Source of the DNA: Sepiola atlantica
Lineage: Eukaryota > Mollusca > Cephalopoda > Sepiida > Sepiolidae
Assembly (NCBI GenBank): GCA_963556195.1
Contig: OY744525.1
Location: 80,494,040-80,558,039, forward strand
DNA length: 64,000 nt
Direction of reading: 5' to 3'
A program made the translations under genes and the position numbers. Position 1 is the first letter of the stretch; each line of letters begins with the position of its first letter. The notes beneath the pieces were generated by a model. It was not told the DNA's origin, did not search any database, and worked only from the letters and a program-made list of their open reading frames with translations. This document shows, piece after piece, positions 1 to 9,752 of the stretch.

Positions 1-3000
1 ATTGTTTCCCAACTGCAAGATATGCTCCATAATAAAAACAATTTAGTTCTTTTATTCAAAACTGCCATTGAAATGATGCCATCTGATACACACAAAATTA
101 TTATTCATGCTGACAAAACGCCTGCTGGAGAACATGTGTGAAGATTCAATGCTCCAAGTATAGATGAAGTGGCAATTGTTATAGTTGGAGATCAATTTCA
201 ACCTAGGGATATTGTTCTTCATAGGAGGAATGACCAATTAACAAACATTGCTGCAACTCATCGATGCTACGATGCCCTGCAATATCCACTCCTTTTTTGG
301 GATGGTGCTGATGGATATCATTTCAATGTTTACATGATAAATCCAGTTAGTGGCGAAGAAACGGATAAGAAATGCAGCGCAATGAATTATTACTCATACC
401 GAATTATGATTCGAGAGAACGAAAACAATCACATTCTGAAATGCCGCCAATTGTTCCACCAATACATTGTAAACATGTATGCAAAAATTGAAACTGAACG
501 TCTGCTATTCATCCGTTTGAATCAGTCCAAACTTCGTTCTGAAGAATATGTTCATTTGCGAGATGCAGTTGTAAATGATGGTAATACAACTAATGTTGGA
601 AGACTAACAATTTTACCATCTTCATATTTAGGCAGTCCACGTCATATGCATGAGTACACTCAAGATGCATTTGCATATGTCCGTCTCTATGGGCGTCCTG
701 ACCTCTTCATTACTTTTACATGCAACCCAGCTTGGAATGATATAAAACAACTTTTACTTCCTGGCCAATCATCAGTAGATAGACATGATATTACAGCGCG
801 TGTATTCAGACAAAAGCTTAAATCGCTAATAAATTTCATTGTAAAACATAAAGTATTTGGTTCTGTGTGCTGCTGGATGTATTCAGTGGAATGGCAAAAG
901 AGAGGATTGCCACACTCCCATATCCTAATCTGGCTCTACAACAAAATCAGTCCAAACGAAATCGACAATGTAATATCTGCTGAATTACCTGATGCTGACA
1001 TTGACAAGGATTTGCATGAAATTGTAATTAAACATATGATACACGGACCTTGCGGTATAATTAATCCAAATTCACCATGCATGCTTGATGGAAAATGCTC
1101 AAAGCGATATCCCCGAGCATTACTACCCAACACAGTTACCGGAAATGATGGATACCCTTTATACAAAAGAAGGTCGGTAGAAGATGGCGGTAAATTAGCA
1201 ACTTTACAAATGCGAAATGGCAATATAGAAGTTGATAACCGATGGGTTGTCCCATATTCACCTTTGCTATCAAAAACCTACAAATCACACATCAATGTGG
1301 AATACTGTAACTCTGTTAAGTCCATCAAATACATTTGTAAGTATGTGAATAAAGGCAGCGATATGGCAGTTTTTGCCGTGCATACACGTAGAAATGATCT
1401 GAATGAAAGACTACATATTGATGAAATCACACAGTATCAAGCTGGAAGATACATAAGCAGCAATGAAGCGGTATGGCGAATTCTTTCTTTTCCCATACAT
1501 GAACGAAGTCCGGCTATTGTGCACTTAGCGGTACATCTAGAAAATGGACAACGTGTTTACTTTACAGCTTCGAATGTGGAACAAATAGCTTTGAATCCAC
1601 CGGTTACAACATTAACGGCTTTCTTCATGTTATGTCAAACTGACACATTTGCAAAAACACTCCTCTATCTGGAAGTGCCTCAGTATTACACATGGAATAG
1701 GAGTAGACATTCATTTGAACGACGCAAACGAGGACAGCAAGTTGAAGGACAACCTGGAATATTCAAAGAAAACACAATAGGCAGACTGTATACTATCCAT
1801 CCCAAACAAGATGAATGTTTCTTTCTTCGCATGTTGTTGGTAAATGTGCCTGGTCCAACATCATTCCAGCAATTAAAAATTGTCAATAGCATTACACATG
1901 CCACTTTTCGCAGTGCGTGTCAAGCTCTGAATTTATTGGAAAATGACAGACACTGGGATGAATGCATTAATGATGCGTGCAACACATCCCATCCTAATAA
2001 TATTCGTGCATTGTTTGCAATCATCTTGACCAATTGCTCCCCTTCATCTCCAATAGAGTTATGGGAGAAATATAAATCACACATGGCCGAAGACATTTTC
2101 CATCAAATACACGATGAAAATCCAAATACCTACCTGGATTTTACATCAGAAATCTATAATGAGGCATTGATAAGAATTGAAAATTTGTGCTTAGAAATTG
2201 CAAACAAAGTTCTCAATCAATTAGGAATTACCTCGCCGACACGACCTGCTGCTGCTTTGTTTGATGTAGAATTACATAGGGAACAAAATTACAACACAGA
2301 TGATCTTTTGTTGTATGTGCAAGAAAATATTCACAAACTAACACCTGAGCAAAAAGCCATTTACAACAAAATAATGCAGACTGTAAATAATGGAGTGGGA
2401 AATATATTTGTCTTAGATGTGCCAGGAGGAACTGGTAAAACCTTCTTAATTAAATTTATTTTGACAGCCATTCGATCACAAAACGGCATAGCCTTAGCTC
2501 TTGCATCTTCAGGAATAGCTACAACATTGCTACCAGGTGGACGAACTGCTCATTCAGCTTTGAAACTACCTTTAAACATGCAATTTATTGAAACTCCCAT
2601 GTGCAATATTTCCAAAACATCAGGTATGGGAAAGGTATTACAAAAATGTAAACTTATTGTTTGGGATGAATGCACAATGGCACAAAAAAAATCACTGGAG
2701 GCTCTTGATCGGTCATTGCAAGATTTGCGTGGAAATGGTAGATTATTTGGGAATGCAGTGATATTGCTAGCTGGAGATTTCAGGCAAACATTACCTATAA
2801 TTCCTCGATCAACACCAGCAGATGAAATAAATGCTTGCCTCAAATACTCCACTTTTTGGCGACATGTTAAGACATTAAATTTGACTATAAATATGCGTGT
2901 CCAGCAGCAAAACAATCTATCACCAGAATTCTTTTCAAAACAATTGTTGGAAATTGGGAATGGAAAAGTGCCGGCTAATCTCACTTCAGAGCGAATTTCA

Positions 3001-3774
3001 TTGCCACACAACTTCTGTAATTTAGTTACATCAAAAGACGAATTAATGACAAAAGTATTCTCGGACATCCACATTCATTTTAAGAATCACAGTTGGCTGA
3101 GTGAACGAGCCATTCTTGCACCGACGAACAAAGATGTCCACGAACTCAACAATAATATTCAGTTGAACATTCATGGTGAGTTAGTCACATACAAGTCAGT
3201 CGACACTGTTGTTGAAGCAGATGAAGCAGTCAATTATCCCTCAGAGTTTTTGAATTCGCTAGATTTGCCAGGGATTCCACCACATGTACTGCAATTAAAA
3301 ATTGGTGTACCAATTATCATGCTGTGAAATATTAACCAGCCTAAGCTTTGTAATGGCACACGTCTTTCAGTAAAAAAATTAATGACCAACATCATTGAAG
3401 CAACAATTCTTACAGGGCCTTTCAAAGGTGAAGATGTCCTAATTCCGCGCATTCCCATGATTCCAACAGATCTGCCCTTTCAATTTAAGAGATTACAATT
3501 CCCAATTCGATTGGCATTTGCTATCACAATCAACAAAGCACAGGGACAATCTTTACAATTTTGTGGCTTATATTTACATACTGATTGCTTCTCACATACG
3601 TTGCATGTTCTAGAGTCGGCAAACCGGACAATCTCTTCATCTACACTGAAACGGGAACCACTAAGAATATTGTGTATCCACAAGTATTGGAAAATTAAAC
3701 CATTCATATTAAATGGCAACTTATGGAACTGGATCAAAATGAACTCCAAAAGGCCACCTCTTCATTTCAACTAA
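1..3774 (+). pseudogene. Helitron Rep-helicase transposase, two in-frame stops
   Basis: Frame 1 is open from base 1 to TAA at 3772-3774, apart from TGA at 139-141 and TGA at 3325-3327. The numbering below starts at codon 169. The Rep domain shows the HUH motif as LPHSHI, with metal-binding histidines at residues 249 and 251 (bases 913-921). The paired catalytic tyrosines are in KYICKYVNKG (Tyr388 and Tyr392, bases 1330-1344). The SF1/Pif1-type helicase shows Walker A PGGTGKT (residues 752-758), Walker B WDEC (832-835), the AGDFRQTLP motif, NMRV, and after the second stop the C-terminal TINKAQGQS motif. Both stops sit where family members usually carry arginine, so each looks like a single CGA to TGA change. 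No frameshift is seen. The N-terminal part is cut off by the window edge. Family assignment is secure; the protein is presumed inactive unless the stops are suppressed. Confidence 0.95.
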
Positions 3775-3807
3775 CAGCCACAGCAACGCGTGGCCGGGTA
3801 CAGCTAG
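1..3807 (+). mobile_element. Autonomous Helitron, 3' portion, running in from the left edge
   Basis: Rolling-circle (HUH Rep/helicase) DNA transposon. The coding frame is open from base 1, so the 5' end lies outside the window. The right end is well defined. A short hairpin (GCCAC at 3777-3781 pairing with GTGGC at 3790-3794) is followed nine bases later by CTAG at 3804-3807 and then a T. This matches the known Helitron 3' signature: hairpin, CTRR end, insertion 5' of T. The stop codon of the transposase frame (3772-3774) lies only 33 bases before the end, so there is almost no 3' UTR. A (TA)n run and a mariner insertion follow directly. The copy looks young, because only two stop codons interrupt 1257 codons. 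Confidence 0.93.
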
Positions 3808-3808
3808 T
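3777..3808 (+). other. Helitron 3' terminus: hairpin plus CTAG/T
   Basis: GCCAC (3777-3781) and GTGGC (3790-3794) form a 5-bp stem around an 8-base loop. CTAG ends at 3807 and is followed by T at 3808. The central GCAACG and downstream GGGT recur in several degenerate ends elsewhere in the window, in reverse orientation. Confidence 0.85.
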
Positions 3809-3821
3809 ATATATATATATA

Positions 3822-4167
3822 TTGGGTTGGCCAAATAGTTTATTTTTTTTATGGATATTAAAACCGAGTTTATGCAATTTATTTCCCATGCTGGATATTG
3901 AAATCTTGAGAATGTCTGCAATTTTTCTGTTTGCCAAACAGCATCTTGTTTAACTACGGCTTTTACTCGACCACTGTCGATAATCTTTGACTGGCCAGAG
4001 CGAGGAGCATATCTCACTGAAAAAATTTCTATTCGGAATCGAGCAAACCAATTCTGGCAAACTCGTTCTGTCACAGCATTCTCCACATAAACATGGCATA
4101 TCTTTATGCAGGTTTCTGTAGTAACAAAAAGCATCAGATGTCGGTAGTGCTCTTCTTGATCTTCCAT
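3822..4167 (-). pseudogene. Mariner transposase N-terminal fragment
   Basis: Reading leftward from ATG at 4167, the frame gives a start like MEDQEEHYRHL, then AVTERVCQNWFARFR and APRSGQSKIID. These are the N-terminal helix-turn-helix DNA-binding region and linker typical of mariner transposases. The frame then runs without a stop through a short non-matching stretch into sequence encoded by the opposite terminal repeat. The D,D34D catalytic domain is absent. The product could not catalyse transposition, although an N-terminal fragment could in principle still bind terminal repeats. Confidence 0.85.
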
Positions 4168-4329
4168 TTCATGACCTGAAATACAGCTCTGCTCGGAGGT
4201 TTATTACACACTGACGTACACATACCCGCTACACCAAATACAAGATTTGAAGAATAGGAATACAAAATGATCTTTAGTAGGCCGGAAAGAAGACATTAAA
4301 AAAAACAACGAACTTTTTGGCCAACCCAA
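3822..4329 (-). mobile_element. Internally deleted mariner element with TA target duplication
   Basis: Mariner-type terminal inverted repeats: TTGGGTTGGCCAAATAGTT from 3822 and its near inverse AACTTTTTGGCCAACCCAA ending at 4329. TA dinucleotides at 3820-3821 and 4330-4331 fit a TA target duplication, although the left one lies in a (TA)n run. The element is 508 bp against about 1.3 kb for full-length mariners. The 5' coding part is fused almost directly to the right-end region, so the catalytic core is gone. The insertion sits 14 bp from the Helitron end. Confidence 0.92.
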
Positions 4330-4331
4330 TA

Positions 4332-5069
4332 TATTAGTCATGCTAGTATTATATAACAATGATAAATGCCGCTTAATTTAACAGTTTACTGCAATTTCAT
4401 GGTATTTCGCCAGAAGTGTATTAATAAATACTTCTTTTCATTGGAACACAAAATAAAACTAAGCAGTAGAAGTGAACTCTGAGAAAATAAACGCTATGTT
4501 TTAATATCTTTAAATGCATGTGACATGACGTCACTATGTGGTATCACGTTTCGCATGCATGGCGCGTGAATGTTCATAGATATGTGAATTGTTTTTATTA
4601 TAAAAATGCGAAATATGAAGGACAAACATTTAATTAATTTGTGACCATATACACTGCTGATACAACATCAAGTTGACTCGTCCTCTTAAATAATAAAATT
4701 CTTCTCAGTTTCAAAAATCGTTACCAACCCTCACGGAGTTGTCTCATCGTCCGCCTGACAAACTCAGTAGCCCTCATCCTCAAGTAGCCTTTGGGCCTTG
4801 ATAAGCGGTGACTCGTTAGTACATAAAAAAAAATAAACCAAAAAGCATAGAGCATCCACAAGAAGGAAGATGATTACTTAGATTTTATTTCAACTTTTAC
4901 TAACCATAAGCTTCTCGGTAGGTAAGCGGTAATGACAACACTGACTTAAGGTGGTTGCTATTCTTATGCTCAGGTTTGCGTCCTGTCTGAATTTCAGTTT
5001 TTTCTATATGGATTTCCATCCCCACAGATAATTATTATCTGCTTTCTGATACCATTGGAGCACAGGTGC
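4332..5069. other. Non-coding stretch with one solitary LINE tail
   Basis: AT-rich sequence without recognisable coding potential. It contains a retroposed LINE 3' tail (about 4755-4835) recognised by the CCTTGATAAG core and a terminal A-run. The same tail sits downstream of a LINE reverse-transcriptase end at 27.6 kb. Confidence 0.5.
4755..4835 (+). repeat. Solitary jockey/CR1-like LINE 3' tail
   Basis: Carries the CTCATCCTCAAGTAG ... CCTTGATAAG ... GTGACTC pattern and ends in an A-rich tail. Copies lie at 27600-27670 (attached to a LINE 3' coding end), 48320-48395, 54838-54925 (minus) and 62895-62960 (minus). I read it as a severely 5'-truncated insertion of that LINE, or of a SINE sharing its tail. 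Confidence 0.6.
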
Positions 5070-5515
5070 TAGCGTGATTGCAAGAATTAGGGTGGATTGT
5101 GTAAGTTCAGGGAACATCTGATATTACTAACTAGCAGAGCGTTACCACTGTCGACCAAGGGAAGAGTCTATCAGGCCTAAGTACACAGTGTGATGATGTA
5201 TGGTAGTGAAACCTGGCCAGTGAGGGTTGAGGACATGCATTGCATAGAGGGAAATGATATGAGAACGATACGATGGATGTGTAATGTGGGTCTTGAAGAC
5301 AAGCCATGTTCTGGTGACCTCAGAGGAAGATTACTTCTGAACAGTATAGGAAGACGTGTGCAGAAGGGTAGACTTCAATGGTATGGCCACGTTAAAAGAA
5401 TTGATGAAAGTTCTTGGGTTAGTAGATGTAGAACAGTTGAACTAGCAGGTTCAGTTCACAGAGGAAGGCGAAGGAAAACATGCTAAAAAGTGATAAACGG
5501 ACGTTAAACCGAAGA
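5070..5515 (+). pseudogene. LINE (RTE-type) reverse-transcriptase C-terminus, copy A
   Basis: The readable segment at 5190-5486 encodes YGSETW, RTIRWMCNVGLED, GRLQWYGHV and SSWVSRCR. These are the conserved C-terminal motifs that follow the reverse-transcriptase palm in many RTE-type LINE proteins. Upstream (5070-5190) is recognisably the preceding part of the same protein, in a different frame and interrupted. The element ends after ACGTTAAACCGA with a short ATGATG tail near 5515. The same end occurs at 22435-22455 and 47660-47685, defining one LINE family with three 3' ends in this window. Heavily 5'-truncated and not functional. Confidence 0.82.
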
Positions 5516-5706
5516 TGATGATGACTACATAAATACAATCGTGATTCGATCCCATATTTCCTCAAGCTTGATAACTACTCCACGTACTTCTGTATATTAT
5601 TATAAAACTCTACTCTCTATCGAACATTTAATAGTGAAAAATAACTCCAAAATATGTTTTAGTATATTATTTTAAATTTTTAATATATTAAAATATAATT
5701 TTAATA

Positions 5707-5744
<38 letters not shown>
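5707..5744. repeat. (TA)n microsatellite
   Basis: Uninterrupted TA dinucleotide run of about 38 bases. Confidence 0.97.
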
Positions 5745-5750
<6 letters not shown>

Positions 5751-6039
5751 AATTACATGATCATTTTGCCTTCCAAAGAATTAAACAAAACAACAGATTG
5801 TGTTTCTGAGACCATACATTTTTATTATTACTATCAGATCTCATCGTCAGCACAGGATATTGACACAAAATTAAACGCATATAGACAGCATCAACAGAAT
5901 AGATACCAACATCCTCAATACAACATCAAATTAGAAACGATGAGAGGAGTTGATGTATGCAGTCTTCAAATCATAGAAGACCAGGTTGAAACATTGTTTA
6001 GGGATGCATATAGGAGTTCAAAGTTGAAAGAAACAGATG

Positions 6040-6118
<79 letters not shown>

Positions 6119-6334
6119 CGTGTAAGGTTAGTGTGAGAGAATCCCAGCAGAGTGCTCGATTATTAAGAAAAATAAAAAATAAGAGCGTAATATTTATTTA
6201 TTAATGTTTACAGAACAGCATCGGTACTGTCGGTTTCAAATCCTAACAAAAGGGACCTATAAAGGCCTCTTTATCGAAACTCTCTTCAGCCTCTGTTTAT
6301 GTCTGTCTTATATATATATATAAATATATATATA
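5745..6334. other. Unrecognised stretch containing an open frame and microsatellites
   Basis: A plus-strand frame is open from 5757 to about 6040 with a fairly normal composition (it includes the segments DTKLNAYRQHQQNRYQ and SLQIIEDQVETLF). It then runs into a TA/TG microsatellite. I do not recognise the protein. It may be a decayed coding piece of a repeat. No splice signals stand out. Confidence 0.3.
6037..6118. repeat. (TA)n(TG)n compound microsatellite
   Basis: About 60 bases of TA followed by about 20 bases of TG. Confidence 0.97.
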
Positions 6335-6960
6335 TAAGAATACCAGTCCCAGGATGGGTAAAATTAATTCCCCCGAACAGAACAATTTTGCACCACTTTT
6401 ATGTCGCTTTACTTAGATTAAAATCAAGATATAATGCTACGAAACCTTATGTTTAGAATCCTTATTCTAATTTTCATTAGATTACAGAAAATGATTAAAA
6501 TTTAAAGCTTAAGCTTAATGAATCTAAAAAAAATTGAAATTCAGAGAATCTAGCTTAATTGGTGTTTAATGACTATGATCAAATTCAATGCAAATCTGAA
6601 GTATTTAAATTTTCAAATGGAAGGTTGTTCCCATACTATGACCCCTAAAAACAATTTAAAATACACCAAAGAAACTGTAATATGGGAAATACTTTAAAAT
6701 TGATATCTAATACCTATTGTTAAAATTTCACGAAAATCGGAGGTATCTGAATTTTCACAAAAGACTTTCACCATGTTTTTATCTTCTTTGCATAAAAATA
6801 AATCAAACTAAATATAGCCCACATTACGACCCTTATGTCTAGAAGCTGTGTTCCAAAATTCATTATGATCTGCTAATTTTTGTGGGAGTGAATCCTATAC
6901 ATGCAAATATATAAACCTATACCTAATTTTATATGTATAATTATAAACAGTCATCCACGG
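6335..6960 (+). repeat. ~600-bp dispersed repeat family, copy 1
   Basis: Starts near CCCAGGATGG and runs to about 6960. It matches 50955-51417 in the same orientation and 13590-14165 and parts of 47850-48527 in reverse orientation. Shared landmarks include GCACCACTTTTATGTC, ATTGGTGTTTAATGACTATG and TATAGCCCACATTAC. No long open frame, terminal repeat or coding motif is visible. Class unknown. Confidence 0.75.
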
Positions 6961-7491
6961 ACAGCTGTTTCGTCTTTTCAAGATTTATCAGTGTTGTTAG
7001 ACACAACGTGATTCGAAATATATATTTAAGTATAAAATAAATTGTAGTTTGTGATTGATATTGAACACTAACAGTCCAATATGGATGGAGAGAAGAAAGT
7101 AGAACAATAAAAAAAAATCTTTTAGGTTATAGAAAATGAATATACATTTTTTTTTAATTTGCAACGAGTGAGAGACAAAGAAAGAGTCGGACAGACAGAC
7201 TTCTAGTTGAAGCAATCTTTTATTATATGTAAGAAGATATAAAAAAAGCCAATTTTGTTAAAAGCTACATCATATCGCCAAACTTTTTTTCTCTTTTTAT
7301 CAATAAAAATGAATGAATGTTTTAAATAAATACAATGTTTTTGTTTGGTTTATCATAAAAATAAATCTATTAGAAATGTTATTGTCTATTTCTGTCGAAG
7401 AACAGTAGAATGCAGCAGTCCAAAATTCTTGAAAAGAACTTTGCAAATACAGAATCATTTGTGTGTATATATATATATATATATATAATAA
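6961..7491. other. AT-rich non-coding stretch
   Basis: No coding motif or repeat structure seen apart from a short (TA)n run at about 7466-7486. Open frames here are low-complexity artefacts. Confidence 0.5.
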
Positions 7492-7907
7492 TAATACAGG
7501 TAAAACATCCACAGGGTAGTAATCCAAAGAATTTCAACCGGGTTTATAAAAAAGTGCTCAATATCAAATAGAGCTTTTATATATGATTATTTTTATTTAC
7601 ACAGACATGTACAAAATCTGCGACACTGGCATGTCGATGTTATCGATCAACAGCTTTTATAAACTAAGATCTCATCAGGCAGTTAGAATCCGATCTTAAC
7701 CTTAGATCATATTTGGAAATACGATCTAAGGTTAAGATCGGATTCTAACTTTGCCTGATGAGATCTCAGTTTATAATAGCTGTTGATCGATAACATCGAC
7801 ATGCCAGTGTCGCAGACTTTTGTACATGTCTGTGTAAATAAAAATAATCATATATAAAAGCTCTATTTGATATTGAGCACTTTTTTATAAACCCGGTTGA
7901 AATTCTT
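7492..7907. mobile_element. Fold-back (long inverted repeat) element, copy 1
   Basis: Near-perfect inverted repeat: the left arm (7527-7708) pairs with the right arm (7723-7907) around a 14-base spacer at 7709-7722. Arm landmarks include GACATGTACAAAA, CACTGGCATGTCGA and CTGATGAGATCT, plus their inverses. The left side extends out to about 7492 with ACAGGTAAAACATCC, a segment found at the outer right end of the second copy (38540-39092). It encodes nothing. I interpret it as a non-autonomous fold-back element; the mobilising enzyme is unknown. Confidence 0.85.
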
Positions 7908-8099
7908 GATCTAAGGTTAAGATCGGATTCTAGATTTCAAAGTCGATTTTGTACTCTGTCAAGATGCTCTGAACGGCACCTCCTCAGATGTGGCAGCAAT
8001 CCTCTATCTTAGCATGTATCTGACTCTTATACAGGTAGAGGATTGCATCAGGAGTCAGGTACTTTCTGTGGCGGAGGATTGCATCAGAAATCAGGATGT
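7908..8099. other. Non-coding stretch beside the fold-back element
   Basis: Begins with a third partial copy (about 7909-7932) of the ATCTAAGGTTAAGATCGGAT sequence that forms the centre of the palindrome. Two imperfect repeats containing AGGATTGCATCAG follow. Confidence 0.5.
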
Positions 8100-8504
8100 G
8101 GTTGGTCAGTGTTTTAAAAAAGAATTTTTTTAACATAGTTCACTTCAAACAAGGCAGGACGCCACTGTATACGTAAGGGGCTACTGAGAAAAAAGAAGAA
8201 GGGAGAAGGTTGGAGGAGTCAACCTAAATTGGGATCTGCGCAGCGAGATCTCTGTTTACATTAGTTTTAAATGTCTGTACTGTCGGGGAAACAGGTGGCA
8301 GGGAGGGAGTTCCAGGGGCCAGCAGTACGAGGAAAGAAGCTATTTGAGTAGAAGGCTCTCCGACATCTGGGGACCTCCACAGTGTATGAATGAGATTTAG
8401 TTGATTGTCGAGTTAGTCTAGTGAATTTACATCAAGGGGACACCAGAGTAGCCAATTCATCGGAGCATAATCCATTGAAGTATTTGTAAAATAAGCACAA
8501 CCTG
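8100..8504 (-). pseudogene. Jockey/CR1-like LINE C-terminal remnant
   Basis: The minus-strand translation, with frame changes, contains SYTVEVPRCRRAFYSN, FFPRTAGPWNSLPA and FKTNVNRDLAAQ. The same motif series occurs on the plus strand at 58115-58530, and the FFPR... end also at 27.4 kb. This is the C-terminal tail after the reverse-transcriptase domain of jockey/CR1-like LINEs. Stops and frameshifts make it non-functional. Confidence 0.75.
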
Positions 8505-8890
8505 GCTATATGGTTTGGTTTCCACACCCAAGGATTTTTCTTAATATTTTGTCTGTTTTCATTTTCAATCCACCCATTGATTTTAATTTATCCTAATCTA
8601 TTTCCAGGTTTTTCAGAACTATTCTTTATTGGTATTAAGATAGTTTTTGTTTTTCATGTTTCATATTCACTGATATATCCATGTATTTACTTAGTTTTTT
8701 TCTGCCTTCTTCGGTTTCACCCTGTGAATTGCTGAGATGGCGAAATCTACTATTTGGCAGGTTTTTTGCCTTTTTGTTGCCTATGATTACGTCCGGTCTT
8801 CATGCTTGGGTGGGTTTGTCCGTTTGCGTTTTCATATTGTGATCGAAGGTGGCTACACTATGTACAGTTTCCACCCTATGGAAATGAATG
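8505..8890 (-). pseudogene. L1-like LINE C-terminal remnant
   Basis: The minus strand reads TQTDKPTQA, a stop, RPDVIIGNKKAKN, then a frameshifted stretch and KKLSKYMDI. The TDK..QARRPD.II.NKK pattern recurs on the plus strand at about 18600-18690 and 19480-19560, where it belongs to the C-terminal part of an L1-like reverse transcriptase. Several stops are present. The family link rests on comparison between copies inside this window. Confidence 0.6.
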
Positions 8891-9087
8891 TTGCAGTGGA
8901 CGACTATGATCGGAGGTGCATATGTAGTCTACTAGATACTGACACAGACTATAGAATTAGCAAGCCGAGTTATAAATCCTATCGTATTCACTTACACACT
9001 AATACTGTTGAGAAAAGTATGAACCCAAAATTCCCTATAATAATATAAAGGAATAGCAACTTGTCTTCAACGGAATGTTTATACAAT

Positions 9088-9752
9088 AAGTATTGCGTTT
9101 TAGCATTCAGAAAATCCAAGTAAAATATTGATATAAAGTAAAGCGGGTAAAACAACCCTTTAATTGTGTTTTTACATTAAATTACCTAAAAAGGGGTTGA
9201 TATCCTGTAAAACGTACCAGACAATCTTATTGCGTTTCGATATTAAATCAAGCAAAAAGGATTGATGTGCCATAAAACAGACGAGGCGGAAGTTTTACTG
9301 AGTTTCAGCATTGAATAACAAAACATAAAAAAATGGTTGATATGCCATAACACAGTGGAGATAAGTCTTTTAATGTGTTTTGGCTTGATATAACCTTAAA
9401 AGGGCTGACATGCCGTTAGAAAGATAAAGTAAATTCGTATGAGTCAGCATGGTACAACTTTGTTGACCGGCTTGCTTCTGTTGTTGGTATTCTTACAGGA
9501 GGGACCACGTGAAGGTTGCCAACATCCCGAAGTGAAAGTGATACTATGGAACGGACGCAGTTCGAACTTGGCACACCCAGGTCGTCGGTCAAAGATGAGA
9601 CAAGCATTGTTTGCGTTTCGGCATTAGATATCCTCAAAACGGTTTTATACCGCGAAACACATGACACAAGCCTTTTATGTTGCTTTTTTGGCATTAAAAT
9701 AAGCCTAAAATGGTTGATATGCTGTGAAAAAATGTAGACAATATTAGTTTTA
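9088..9752. repeat. ~70-bp degenerate minisatellite, seven units
   Basis: Units begin near GCGTTTNGGCATTAAAT and contain AAAAGG(G)TTGATATGCC followed by GTAAAACA. Starts lie at about 9088, 9161, 9230, 9299, 9372, 9609 and 9679. A ~170-bp unrelated insert (9438-9608) separates units 5 and 6. Within a unit GGCAT and ATGCC are inverted, so each can form a weak stem. One isolated unit lies at 22505-22590. Confidence 0.75.

Noticed and set aside
5757..6040. Open frame of about 95 codons with normal-looking composition.
   Set aside because: It runs into a microsatellite, has no recognised motif and no supporting context, so it was not called as a gene.
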